Assembly: GCA_035461305.1 (NCBI GenBank) | Contig: DATHVN010000141.1 | Span: 52,249-116,248, forward strand | Direction of reading: 5' to 3' | DNA from: Euzebyales bacterium | GTDB taxonomy: Bacteria > Actinomycetota > Nitriliruptoria > Euzebyales > JAHELV01 | DNA: 64,000 nucleotides | Shown here: positions 32,743 through 41,211 of the stretch, piece after piece | Position numbering within the stretch: the first letter of the stretch is position 1 | Layout of the letters: each line of letters begins with the position of its first letter | The notes under the pieces: generated by a model | Told to the model about the DNA's origin: nothing | The model's database searches: none | What the model saw: only the letters and a program-made list of their open reading frames with translations | Translations under genes and position numbers: made by a program

Positions 32743-33542
32743 CAGCCGTCTCCCAGCCGGACCGCGTCCACCGCGCGCAGGTCGAGCCGGTCCGCCGCGT
32801 CGGCGCCGCCGGCGACGATGGCCAACCAACCGAACGAGTCCTCGACGATGCCCAGCTCGCCTGACCCGAGGTCGGAGAAGCTGGCCACGCGCGCGAGCTC
32901 GACGGTCTCCCCGGGCGTGCCGACACGCACCGGCTGGCCACTATCGAGGCCGGCGCGTCGGAGATCGGCCTGGGTGACGGTCAGCTGCACGTTGCCGTAG
33001 CAGTCGATGTTGCGGATGGGGGCCGCGATGCGCCGGTGGCCCACGTCGGCGTCGAGACCCCGTCGCCGCTGCAGGTCGTCGACGGGCAGGGCGGGGCCGG
33101 CCGCGTCGGGGGCCAGACCGTTGGCGAGGTGCGCCGCGACGGGGCCGAACACGTCACGGCCACGGAAGACAGGCGACACCGGGGTGCGGTGCCATCGCGG
33201 GTCGCGCAGCTGATGCGCGGCCACGGCGCCGCCCAGCACGTCGGCTGCGGGCAGCAGCAGCCCGTTGTCGGGGCCGACGAGCAGCGCTCCGCCGGCCTCG
33301 ACGACCACGCCGGGACGTGCATCGGCGTCGGGGTCGACCACCGCCAGGTGGATGCCCGCGGGTGCGACCGACACGCAGTCGGCCAGCAGCACGGCCCCCC
33401 GCCGAACGTCCCGGGCCGGCACGGTGTGGACCAGGTCGACGACCGTGGCGCCAGGCGCGATCCCCGCGATGACGGCGCGACAGATCCCGACGTAGCTGTC
33501 GGTGAGACCGAAGTCCGAGAGGAAGGTGATCACGGGCGTCAC
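32742..33542 (-). CDS. SAM hydroxide adenosyltransferase-family (DUF62) protein with altered catalytic motif
   Basis: The 266-aa protein matches the DUF62/chlorinase-fluorinase fold. It starts VITFLSDFGLTDSYVGICRAVI, then LVHTVPARDVRRGA, VGPDNGLLLPA and NIDCYGNVQLTV. Active family members hydrolyse SAM to adenosine and methionine using an Asp-Arg-His set. Here VVDPDADAR replaces the usual VVDPGVG-type loop but keeps Asp70 and Arg76. FRGRDVFG at residues 126-133 has Arg127 where FHGRD is usual, so the histidine is gone. A GTG start is used. Catalysis may be changed or lost. Confidence 0.82.
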   Translation of the reverse strand: MTPVITFLSDFGLTDSYVGICRAVIAGIAPGATVVDLVHTVPARDVRRGAVLLADCVSVAPAGIHLAVVDPDADARPGVVVEAGGALLVGPDNGLLLPAADVLGGAVAAHQLRDPRWHRTPVSPVFRGRDVFGPVAAHLANGLAPDAAGPALPVDDLQRRRGLDADVGHRRIAAPIRNIDCYGNVQLTVTQADLRRAGLDSGQPVRVGTPGETVELARVASFSDLGSGELGIVEDSFGWLAIVAGGADAADRLDLRAVDAVRLGDG

Positions 33543-33690
33543 GCGGATCCGAGTCGTTCGGTGGCGGTTCGGCCGGCTCGCTGTCCGGCGTGGGACACGA
33601 TAGTGGCACGCACGGACGGCCCGCCGACCGCACGATCGGGGATCGAACGCCCCTGTTTCGAAAGACTTTCGCCTGCGTCAGGTGGCGCGC

Positions 33691-35382
33691 TCAGGCTGTC
33701 CGGTTGCGGATCCATGCGTCGACGAGCTGCCCGAGCGTGTGCAGCGGCACGGCGCCGTGCCCGAGCACCACCCGGTGGAACCCGGCGACGTCGAAGCGGC
33801 GGCCCAGCGCACGGCGCGCGCGGTCGCGCAGCGTGTCGATGCGGATGCGACCGGCCATGTAGGCCAGCGCCTGACCGGGCCAGCCGATGTAGCGGTCGAC
33901 CTCGTTGGCGATGTTCGACGGCGCCTGTGGGCTGTTGTCGCGCATGTACGCGACCGCCCGCAGTCGTGACCAGCCGAACGCGTGCATACCGGTGTCGACC
34001 ACCAGCCTGCAGGCACGCCAGGAGTCGAACGACAGCATCCCGAGCCGGCTGACATCGTCGCTGTACAGGCCCATCTGGTCGGCGAGGCGCTCGACGTACA
34101 GGGCCCAGCCCTCCGCGTAGGCCGTCAGGTAGTGCACCCGCTGAAGCATCGGCAGATCCAGCTCCATGGCGGTGGCGATCTGGGTGTGGTGCCCCGGGAC
34201 GCTCTCGTGGAACGCCAGCGCCTCGGCCTCGAACCGGGTGCGCAGGTGTGGCTCGGTGGTGTTGACGTAGTAGGTCCCCGGCCTGCTGCCGTCGACGGCC
34301 GGCGGCTGGTAGTACGCGATGGTCGACTCGGGCGCCTCCAGCGCGGGGATGCCGCGCACCTCGCAGGGGATCCGTGGCATGCCGTCGAACCAGTCCCCCA
34401 TCGCCCGCTCGGCGCGGCGCAGCGACGCCTCGGCGGTCGCCAGGACCGTCTCGGAGGTCGTGAAGCGCAGCGCCGGATCGTCGCGCAGCCGGCGGAGGAT
34501 CTCGTTCAGGTCCGTGCTGCCGAGCACGCGTCCCCCAAGCTCGCGGTACTCCTCGGCGAGGGCGGCGACCAGGTCCAGGCCGAGCTTGTGCTGCTGCTCC
34601 GGTGTGCCCCGGGTCATCGTGTGCAGCTGGACCGCGTCGGCGTACAGCTCCGCGCCGTCGGGCAGGTGGACCAGTCCGACCGCGTCGTCGGGCCGTGCCA
34701 CCGGCGCGACGTCGTCGGCCAGCACGCGCCTGTGGCGCCGCAGCGCGGGGCGCACGTGGGTGGCGAGCACGTCGCCGAGCGCGGTCCTCCACCGTCGCGG
34801 GTCCGGCTGGCCGGGCGGCGCGGCGAGCAGCAGCGGATCGTGCGCCTGATCGGTCGCGAGGTAGCGGTCGATCATGCGCACGGTCGCGACCACCAGGCGG
34901 GCCGGCGGCACACAGCCACCGGCCACACCGGTCTGCAGCTGCGCCTCGGCATCAGCCAGCCACCCGGGGATGCGCCGGCACCGTGTCAGGTGGTCCTCGG
35001 CGTGCGCGCTGTCGCGCAGCACCAGCTTCGGCAGGGCGGCCAGCAGCCCTGCCGCTGCGGAGCCGATGCCGGCGCCCGAGGTCATCGGGCCGGCGGCGGT
35101 CTGCAGGTAGCGGTCGTCGAGGTCGTGGGTGGCGTGCGCGACGGCGTGGGCCGCGACGTCCAGGGTGACGCGGTCAGTGGTCGAGGATGCCGCGCGATCG
35201 ATCCGTCCGAGCCGGTCGGCCAGGGCCGTCAGGCGCCGTCGGGTGGCGGCGATCCCGGCGGGCGACACGTCCGGCACCGCTGTGTCGAAGCGGTGGTCGC
35301 CAAGCAGGCTGGCGTCGACGGGTGACGCCGCCATCAGCGCGTCATGGACGTCGTCGGCGACCGTTGCCACCGCGTCGGTCAT
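33691..35382 (-). CDS. DUF885-domain protein (putative zinc metallopeptidase)
   Basis: The 563-aa protein has AFHESVPGHHTQIATAME near residue 400, the HExxxGHH metal motif of DUF885. LTAYAEGWALYVERLADQMG supplies the conserved glutamate region. LVVDTGMHAFGWSRLRAVAYM and GQALAYMAGRIRI are also typical. DUF885 proteins are often lipoproteins, but this one has no signal peptide at the chosen start and is probably cytoplasmic. Peptidase activity is inferred from the motif. It is a single gene separated from its neighbours by about 50-150 bp. Confidence 0.9.
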   Translation of the reverse strand: MTDAVATVADDVHDALMAASPVDASLLGDHRFDTAVPDVSPAGIAATRRRLTALADRLGRIDRAASSTTDRVTLDVAAHAVAHATHDLDDRYLQTAAGPMTSGAGIGSAAAGLLAALPKLVLRDSAHAEDHLTRCRRIPGWLADAEAQLQTGVAGGCVPPARLVVATVRMIDRYLATDQAHDPLLLAAPPGQPDPRRWRTALGDVLATHVRPALRRHRRVLADDVAPVARPDDAVGLVHLPDGAELYADAVQLHTMTRGTPEQQHKLGLDLVAALAEEYRELGGRVLGSTDLNEILRRLRDDPALRFTTSETVLATAEASLRRAERAMGDWFDGMPRIPCEVRGIPALEAPESTIAYYQPPAVDGSRPGTYYVNTTEPHLRTRFEAEALAFHESVPGHHTQIATAMELDLPMLQRVHYLTAYAEGWALYVERLADQMGLYSDDVSRLGMLSFDSWRACRLVVDTGMHAFGWSRLRAVAYMRDNSPQAPSNIANEVDRYIGWPGQALAYMAGRIRIDTLRDRARRALGRRFDVAGFHRVVLGHGAVPLHTLGQLVDAWIRNRTA

Positions 35383-35427
35383 CTCGGCTCGCCTCCCCGT
35401 TTCCGGTACGCGATCGCTGGGAACCCG

Positions 35428-36423
35428 TCACTGCACCGGGAACGGTGGCTGGATCCACGGCGGCACGTCGTCGACGCTGACGCGCGTCACCCACTTGACC
35501 CACCAGAACCCCCGCCGGCCGGGCGCAACCAGCCGCGCCGGCGCACCGTGGCCTGACGACAGCGGGGCTCCGGCCACGTCGAGCGCGAGCAGCAGGTCAC
35601 CGGCCGCCGCGACGGGGAACGCGCGCGCGTAGCCGGTGAGGGAGGTCACCACCAGGCGTCGGCCGACGTTGGCAGCGACGAGCGCCGACAACGGCACCCC
35701 CGACCAGGTCTGCGCGGCGTACCACCCGCCCGTGCAATCGAGGACGGCCCGCCGCCGCACCGCGGGCAGCACCCGCAGGTCCCGCAGCGACAGGCGCCGC
35801 GCCGACCCCGGCGCGTCGATCGTCACCGACCACGCCCCGGTGTCGATGGCCGGCACCGTGTCGGACAGCCACTGCGTCACGGGCATGCGCTCCGGTGCGT
35901 CGGTGCCCCGCTCGTGCGAGCCGGTGAACCGCCTGCGCGCGCCGCGCAGCACATAGAGGCCGTCGGCCGCCCACCAGGCAGCGCCGGCGGCGAGGGTCAA
36001 CCCGGCGGCCTGTGCCGTCGCCCGACGACCGACGTCGGTGGGACGCGGTCGGACCGGCCTGGTCGCCACGTGCCACGCCGCCGGGACGACCGCCAGCAGC
36101 GCAGCACCGACGTGCAGTTGCATCGCGGTGATGCCGAGCAGCGACGTGACCCCCGCGGCGTGGGCGATCCCCCCAGCGACGGTGACGGCGACGAGGACGA
36201 GCAGCGCCAGCCCCGCCCGGTGGGCACGATGTGGCCGGCGCAGGCCCCGGTGCACGATCTGCTGCTTCCAGGGAGTGAGAAGGACGACGGCGAGGCCCGC
36301 CATCCCGTGCGCGACGACGACCGCCCGCCCGGCGGCGGTGCCGACGGCGAACGCGCCGACGCCCGTGCCCATCGCGACGACGAGCGCGACGAGCAGCGCC
36401 AGGTTGGTACGGCGGCCGGCCAT
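35428..36423 (-). CDS. Second membrane-bound SUOX-type molybdopterin oxidoreductase
   Basis: In this 331-aa protein residues 1-150 have four to five helices with histidines (AVVVAHGMAGLAVVLLTPWKQQIVHRGL, AGGIAHAAG, TAMQLHVGAALLAVVPAAWHVATR) suited to a haem-b or quinone-linked unit. The C-terminal 190 residues are a sulfite-oxidase-fold domain: PVTQWLSDTVPAID, RRAVLDCTGGWYAAQTWSGVPL with the likely Mo-ligand Cys, and HGAPARLVAPGRRGFWWVKWVT. It has the same architecture as the protein at 30223 but the sequence is well diverged. The two probably have different substrates. Confidence 0.86.
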   Translation of the reverse strand: MAGRRTNLALLVALVVAMGTGVGAFAVGTAAGRAVVVAHGMAGLAVVLLTPWKQQIVHRGLRRPHRAHRAGLALLVLVAVTVAGGIAHAAGVTSLLGITAMQLHVGAALLAVVPAAWHVATRPVRPRPTDVGRRATAQAAGLTLAAGAAWWAADGLYVLRGARRRFTGSHERGTDAPERMPVTQWLSDTVPAIDTGAWSVTIDAPGSARRLSLRDLRVLPAVRRRAVLDCTGGWYAAQTWSGVPLSALVAANVGRRLVVTSLTGYARAFPVAAAGDLLLALDVAGAPLSSGHGAPARLVAPGRRGFWWVKWVTRVSVDDVPPWIQPPFPVQ

Positions 36424-36456
36424 CTCGTCCGAGCCTACGCGCCGCCTCGACCAGGG

Positions 36457-36594
36457 TCACAGGTTGCCGGACTCGACGAGCGCCTCTGCGACGATGGTGA
36501 CCAGATCGGCACCGCGTGAGGTCAGCTGGTCGACGGCGAGCTCGAACGCACGGCGCACCTCGGCGGTGTGGTGCGGCTCGTCCGGCGCGGCCAT
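36457..36594 (-). CDS. 45-aa hypothetical protein
   Basis: An ATG at 36594 with GGGGTGG upstream opens a 45-codon frame. It gives MAAPDEPHHTAEVRRAFEL followed by DQLTSRGADLVTIVAEALVESGNL, two amphipathic helices with good codon bias. It is too short to classify. A longer reading from 36744 adds residues of unlikely composition and would enter the zwf upstream region. It could be a small regulator or a gene remnant. Confidence 0.4.
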   Translation of the reverse strand: MAAPDEPHHTAEVRRAFELAVDQLTSRGADLVTIVAEALVESGNL

Positions 36595-36735
36595 CCACCC
36601 CGACCATTGAGCGCATCTGGGTGCACCCACTCGCGACCGGCGCGCGCTCCCCGCGCAGGTCGTCGTCGCATCGGTGGTACGCCCGGCGGCCAGGTGGGGT
36701 AGGTACGTGCATGCATCGTGCGTCGAGAGGTCGTC

Positions 36736-38178
36736 ATGGATCAACCGAGTACGCCACCGGACACACTGCTCGTCGTGTTCGGCGCCAACGGCGACCTGTC
36801 AAAGCGCAAGCTGCTGCCGGCGCTGTGGAACCTGGAGGAGGAGGGCCTCCTTCCAGCGCACTGGCACCTGCTCGGCACGGCGCGCAGCGAGGTGAGCGAC
36901 GAGGAGTTCCGCGAGCTGGCCCGTGACGCGGTCGTCGAGCACGAGCGCTGCGCGTTCGACGAGGACCGCTTCGCACGCTTCCGGCAGCACCTGAGCTTCG
37001 TGTCCACCGACTTCCGCCCCGGCGACACCCAGGTCCTGTCCGACGCCGTCGCCCACGCGACCCGCCAGTTCACCGACGACCCGCAGCTCCTGCTCTACCT
37101 GTCCACCCCACCGAGCACGTTCGGGCGCATCACCGCCGGCCTCGGCGAGGCCGGGCTCGCGAAGGAGGCGCGCGTCGTCTTCGAGAAGCCGTTCGGCACC
37201 GATCCCGCGAGCTTCGCCGAGCTCGACGAGACGGTCCACAGCGTGCTGCGCGGGGATCAGGCGTACTTCATCGACCACTTCCTGGGCAAGGAGATGGTCC
37301 AAAACCTGCTGGCGTTCCGCTTCGCCAACGGCGCCTTCGAGGCCATGTGGAACCGCGCGCACATCGACCACGTCCAGATCGACGTGCCCGAGGACCTCGG
37401 CGTCGACAACCGGGTCGCCTTCTACGACCAGACCGGTGCGATCCGCGACATGCTGGTGACGCACCTCTTCCAGGTGCTGTCCATCGTCGCCATGGAGCCA
37501 CCCGTCCGGCTGCGCTCGGGCCCGCTGACCGACGAGAAGTTCAAGGTGTTCGACTCGATGCGGTCGCTCGCCGCCGACGACGTCGTCATCGGCCAGTACG
37601 ACGGCTACCGCGACCTCGAGGGCGTCGCCGAGGGGTCCGGGACCGACACGTACGTGGCGGCGCGGGTGCACATCGACAACTGGCGGTGGGACGGCGTGCC
37701 CTTCTTCCTGCGCACCGGAAAGGAGATGGCCGACAGGAAGCAGCTGGTCACGCTGGGCTTCCGGCGGCCGCCGGCCACGATGTTCCCGGAGGTGCCCGAC
37801 AGTGGCCTGGAGCGCGACCACCTGACGTTCGACCTGTCAGGTGGGGGCGCGGGCTTCAGCTTCCTCGCCAAGGTGCCCGGCCCTGCCCTGCGGCTCGGAC
37901 GCACCAACATGCGGTTCACCTACGGCGAGACCGGCAGCCAGCTGATCGGGCCGTACGAGCGGCTGATCCACGACGCGCTGCTCGGCGACCGCACCCTGTT
38001 CACCCGCACCGACGGCATCGCCCGGACGTGGGAGCTGGTCGAGCCGATCCTGGACATCGGCGATCCGCACCCGTACCCGCAGGGGTCGTGGGGCCCAGCG
38101 GCCGCCAACGACCTGATCGCGCCGCGGAGGTGGCACCTGCCACAGGATGCTGACCGGTTCAGCCTGCCGGAGATCTGA
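36736..38178 (+). CDS. zwf: Glucose-6-phosphate 1-dehydrogenase
   Basis: This 480-aa enzyme oxidises glucose-6-phosphate with NADP+ in the first step of the oxidative pentose phosphate pathway. The NADP loop is VFGANGDLSKRKLLPALW at residues 11-28. FEKPFGTD and the catalytic IDHFLGKEMVQNLLAFRFAN block (active-site His and Lys) are intact, as is the C-terminal DALLGDRTLFTRTDG. The ATG at 36736 follows GAGAGG. It is the first gene of the zwf-(DoxX-like)-gnd operon. Confidence 0.96.
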   Translation: MDQPSTPPDTLLVVFGANGDLSKRKLLPALWNLEEEGLLPAHWHLLGTARSEVSDEEFRELARDAVVEHERCAFDEDRFARFRQHLSFVSTDFRPGDTQVLSDAVAHATRQFTDDPQLLLYLSTPPSTFGRITAGLGEAGLAKEARVVFEKPFGTDPASFAELDETVHSVLRGDQAYFIDHFLGKEMVQNLLAFRFANGAFEAMWNRAHIDHVQIDVPEDLGVDNRVAFYDQTGAIRDMLVTHLFQVLSIVAMEPPVRLRSGPLTDEKFKVFDSMRSLAADDVVIGQYDGYRDLEGVAEGSGTDTYVAARVHIDNWRWDGVPFFLRTGKEMADRKQLVTLGFRRPPATMFPEVPDSGLERDHLTFDLSGGGAGFSFLAKVPGPALRLGRTNMRFTYGETGSQLIGPYERLIHDALLGDRTLFTRTDGIARTWELVEPILDIGDPHPYPQGSWGPAAANDLIAPRRWHLPQDADRFSLPEI

Positions 38179-38185
38179 GCCGTCC

Positions 38186-38616
38186 ATGTCGGTCAGCACG
38201 GACACGCGGCGGCGCGCCCGGTGGTCACGGTGGCTGCTGGCCGCGCTGCTGACGGCCACGCGCCTGGCGCACGTCGCGCTGCCGGAGGCGTTCGAGCGCG
38301 CCATCCCCCGGTGGCTGCCCGGCGGCCCCCAGCTGCTCAACCGGCTGGCGACGGTGGCGGAGCTCGGCTCGGCGACACTGCTGGTCTCCCATGAGACGGC
38401 CCGCACCGGTGGGGCACTCGCGTTCGTGACCCTCGCCGGCGTTTGGATCGCCACCGTGCAGGCGGCCGTCGATGGCGGCTACCGCGGACTGCCTGGCTGG
38501 CTCGGCGGCCCGGCCGTCGCGTGGATACGGATTCCCTGCAGCTGCCACTGCTGTGGTGGGCGTCGATGATCGCCCGCAGCACACCCGACGACCTGGAGGA
38601 CCTGGAGACGTCATGA
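38186..38616 (+). pseudogene. DoxX-like small membrane protein gene with a C-terminal frameshift
   Basis: From the ATG at 38186 the frame encodes a basic start and three to four helices of DoxX-like type (LLAALLTATRLAHVALP, LATVAELGSATLLVSHETA, ALAFVTLAGVWIATVQAAVDGG). After AWIRIP it reads a Cys-rich tail to a stop at 38569. Adding one C to the CCC at 38534-38536 restores LQLPLLWWASMIARSTPDD, the fourth helix, and runs to a TGA at 38614-38616 that overlaps the gnd ATG. This suggests a single-base deletion or a sequencing error in a C-run. It lies between zwf and gnd and would be co-transcribed. Confidence 0.75.
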
Positions 38617-40049
38617 CCCAGACAGCACAGATCGGCGTCATCGGCCTGGCAGTGATGGGCCAGAACCTGGCCCGCAACCTCGCCAGCCACGACATCGGCG
38701 TCGCCGTCTACAACCGCACGACCAAGCGCATGACTGAGTTCCTCGCAGCGCACGGCGACGACGGACCGATCGTCGGGGCCGAGACGATCGACGAGCTGCT
38801 CGAGGCCGCCGAGCGGCCACGGCGGTTGCTGCTGATGGTCAAGGCCGGCTCCGGCACCGACGCGGTGATCGACGAGCTGACCGACAGGCTCGACGAGGGC
38901 GACATCATCATCGACGGCGGCAACGCCCATTTCGAGGACACGCGGCGGCGTGAACGGGACCTGGCCGAGCGCGGCCTGCGGTTCATCGGCACGGGCATCT
39001 CCGGCGGCGAGGAGGGGGCCCTGCACGGACCGAGCATCATGCCGGGCGGGCGCGCCGACGCCTACGAGGAGGTCGGTGACACCCTCGAAACGATCGCCGC
39101 GTCGGTCGACGGCACTCCGTGCTGCACCTACCTGGGCCCCGACGGCGCCGGCCACTACGTCAAGATGGCACACAACGGCATCGAGTACGCCGACATGCAG
39201 CTGATCGCCGAGTGCTACGACCTGCTGCACCACGGCGCCGGGCTCGGCACCGACGAGCTCGCCCGCGTGTTCTCCGACTGGAACGCCGGCGACCTCGAGT
39301 CCTTCCTCATCGAGATCACCGCCGACATCCTTGCGACCGCCGATCCGCGCACCGGCCAGCCGATGGTCGACGTGATCGTCGACGAGGCGGAGCAGAAGGG
39401 CACGGGCCGCTGGACCGCGCAGCTCGCGCTCGAGCTCGGCGTGCCCTCCACCGCGATCACCGAGGCGGTGTACGCCCGCGCCGTGTCGTCACGCAAGGAC
39501 GAGCGGCGGCACGCCGCGTCGCTGCTCGCAGGGCCCACGCCGGGCGGCGGGATCGACGTCGACGGGCTGGTCGGCGACGTGCGGGCGGCCCTGTACGCCG
39601 CCAAGATCGTGGTCTACGCGCAGGGCTTCGAGCAGTTGGCGGCGGCCTCGGACGAGTACGGGTGGGACCTCAACCTGGGCAGCGTCGCCACGATCTGGCG
39701 GGGTGGCTGCATCATCAGGGCGAAGTTTCTCGACCGGATCAAGCAGGCCTACGACGACGCGCCGGACCTGGACAACCTGCTGCTGGCCGACTACTTCCGC
39801 GACGGGGTCGCCGAGGGCCAGGCGGCATGGCGACGGGTCGTCAACCTCGCGGTCGACCATGGCATCGCGGCGCCCGCGCTGACCTCGGCGTTGAGCTACT
39901 ACGACGGCGTGCGCCGCGAGCGGCTGCCGGCCAACCTGATCCAGGCGCAGCGCGACTACTTCGGTGCGCACACCTATCACCGGACGGATGACGAGGGCAC
40001 CTACCACCTGCGCTGGACCCACGACGTGCGGGAGGAGCGCAGGGACTGA
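38613..40049 (+). CDS. gnd: 6-phosphogluconate dehydrogenase (decarboxylating)
   Basis: This 478-aa enzyme makes ribulose-5-phosphate, CO2 and NADPH. The N-terminal Rossmann motif is GVIGLAVMGQNLARNLASH, with NRTTKR following strand 2 as in NADP+-dependent enzymes. FIGTGISGGEEGALHGPSIMPGG and YVKMAHNGIEYADMQLIAE carry the catalytic Lys and Glu regions. RGGCIIRAKFLDRI is typical of the all-helical C-terminal domain. The length matches the long (about 470-aa) enzyme form. It is coupled to the frameshifted DoxX-like gene. Confidence 0.96.
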   Translation: MTQTAQIGVIGLAVMGQNLARNLASHDIGVAVYNRTTKRMTEFLAAHGDDGPIVGAETIDELLEAAERPRRLLLMVKAGSGTDAVIDELTDRLDEGDIIIDGGNAHFEDTRRRERDLAERGLRFIGTGISGGEEGALHGPSIMPGGRADAYEEVGDTLETIAASVDGTPCCTYLGPDGAGHYVKMAHNGIEYADMQLIAECYDLLHHGAGLGTDELARVFSDWNAGDLESFLIEITADILATADPRTGQPMVDVIVDEAEQKGTGRWTAQLALELGVPSTAITEAVYARAVSSRKDERRHAASLLAGPTPGGGIDVDGLVGDVRAALYAAKIVVYAQGFEQLAAASDEYGWDLNLGSVATIWRGGCIIRAKFLDRIKQAYDDAPDLDNLLLADYFRDGVAEGQAAWRRVVNLAVDHGIAAPALTSALSYYDGVRRERLPANLIQAQRDYFGAHTYHRTDDEGTYHLRWTHDVREERRD

Positions 40050-40067
40050 GCCCCCGCCCGACCGTGG

Positions 40068-40246
40068 TCACTCGCCGGCGGGCTCCTCGAGGTCGCCGGC
40101 CACGACGCGCTGCTCGTGGTCGCCCTCGGCGGCGCGGAGGCTGTCAGCGGAGTCGACCAGTCCTTGACCTCGGCGACGTCCTCTGCGGTGTCGAGTGTGA
40201 CCACCGGCCGTCCCGTGATCTCACCCGCACGCATGACCAGGCTCAC
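40068..40246 (-). pseudogene. PRC-barrel-like small gene with a frameshift
   Basis: A GTG at 40246 overlaps the stop of the upstream 43-aa gene (GTGA). The first 29 codons give VMRAGEITGRPVVTLDTAEDVAEVKD, the start of a PRC-barrel domain. At about 40160 the sensible frame changes by one base and continues LVDSADSLRAAEGDHEQ...LEEPAGE to a TGA at 40068. One missing base explains this. Even repaired, at about 59 aa it is shorter than a full PRC barrel. Confidence 0.55.
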
Positions 40247-40374
40247 TGCCGCCTCCGGGCCTTGCGGTCGACGACGATCCCCCCGGACCGACGGCGGCGC
40301 TGGAGCAGCGCGAACGCCACGAACAGCAGCACCGTCACCACGACCGCGACGACCAGCCACCACACCCAGTCCAT
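40243..40374 (-). CDS. 43-aa single-helix membrane protein
   Basis: The ATG at 40374 has AAGGGG 6 bp upstream. One transmembrane helix (WVWWLVVAVVVTVLLFVAFALL) is followed by a very basic cytoplasmic tail (QRRRRSGGIVVDRKARRRQ). The stop overlaps the GTG of the PRC-barrel-like gene, so the two form a small operon. The function is unknown; such pairs may help attach or organise membrane-linked proteins. Confidence 0.65.
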   Translation of the reverse strand: MDWVWWLVVAVVVTVLLFVAFALLQRRRRSGGIVVDRKARRRQ

Positions 40375-40483
40375 CCGTACCCCTTCGCGCCCGCCGCCTC
40401 CGCGGCGGAGCCACGCCGTGGTCGTACGGTACCCACAAACAGATCCCGGTTCTCCGGCCTGTCGATGTCGGACGGTCGTCAGC

Positions 40484-40921
40484 TCACGCCGCGGCGTCGA
40501 TCATGTCGATGACGAAGACGAGCGTGTCGTGGGGCGCGATCGCGGGGGTCGGCGACTGCGCGCCGTAGCCCTGGGCGGGCGGGATCACGAGCAGGCGGCG
40601 CCCACCCACGCGCATGCCGGGGATGCCGTCGGTCCACCCCCGGATCACACCCGCCAGGGGGAACTGGATTGGCGTCCCGCGGTCCCACGACGCGTCGAAC
40701 TGCCGTCCGTCGTTGGCCCACGACACGCCGACGTAGTGCGTCGTCACGGTCGCCCCCACCGGGACCTGCACGCCGTCACCCTCGACGAGGTCGAAGACGA
40801 CCAGCTCGTCGGGCGGCGGCCCGGCAGGCAGGGTGATCGTGGGCTTGGTGCCTGACTCGCCGTCGACCGCAACACCGCCTACGGCGTCGGTGGTGCCGGC
40901 GGCATTCGGTGACTTCGACAT
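40484..40921 (-). CDS. FKBP-type peptidyl-prolyl cis-trans isomerase
   Basis: In this 145-aa protein the C-terminal 110 residues form an FKBP domain: VFDLVEGDGVQVPVGATVTTHYVGVSW, FDASWDRGTPIQFPLAGVIRGWTDGIPGMRVGGRRLLVIPP, and AIAPHDTLVFVIDMIDA at the end. There is no signal peptide, so it should be cytoplasmic, with a 30-residue flexible N-terminus. The ATG at 40921 has GAGGAG upstream. Role: folding catalyst or chaperone. It is a single gene, divergent from the CAP-domain gene. Confidence 0.93.
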   Translation of the reverse strand: MSKSPNAAGTTDAVGGVAVDGESGTKPTITLPAGPPPDELVVFDLVEGDGVQVPVGATVTTHYVGVSWANDGRQFDASWDRGTPIQFPLAGVIRGWTDGIPGMRVGGRRLLVIPPAQGYGAQSPTPAIAPHDTLVFVIDMIDAAA

Positions 40922-41211
40922 CGTAGTGCTCCTCGGTCGCGACAGATCTGCACGTTCCAGTGGTACGACCACTGGTACACGAGCAGCCGCGGATCGGCGC
41001 GTGCACCGACGTTCTGCGACCGTGCCCATCCGGACAACCGGGCCTTCTGCAGCCCACTGACCTGCGCAGATGCGACGACACCGCGATCGCCGGCGGCCGC
41101 AAACATCACATCGGGAAGGTGGTCCTTCCCGCCCGGACAAGCCTTTCGCCCCGTTGTCCCACGGTGGCGACGCATGCTTGTGCGGTCAACGACGTCGACC
41201 GGGAGCGCTGC

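Noticed and set aside
33640..33690. Inverted repeat CGAAAGACTTTCG upstream of the DUF62 gene
   Set aside because: The stem is short with a 3-nt loop, AT-rich and single copy; too weak to call a terminator or operator.
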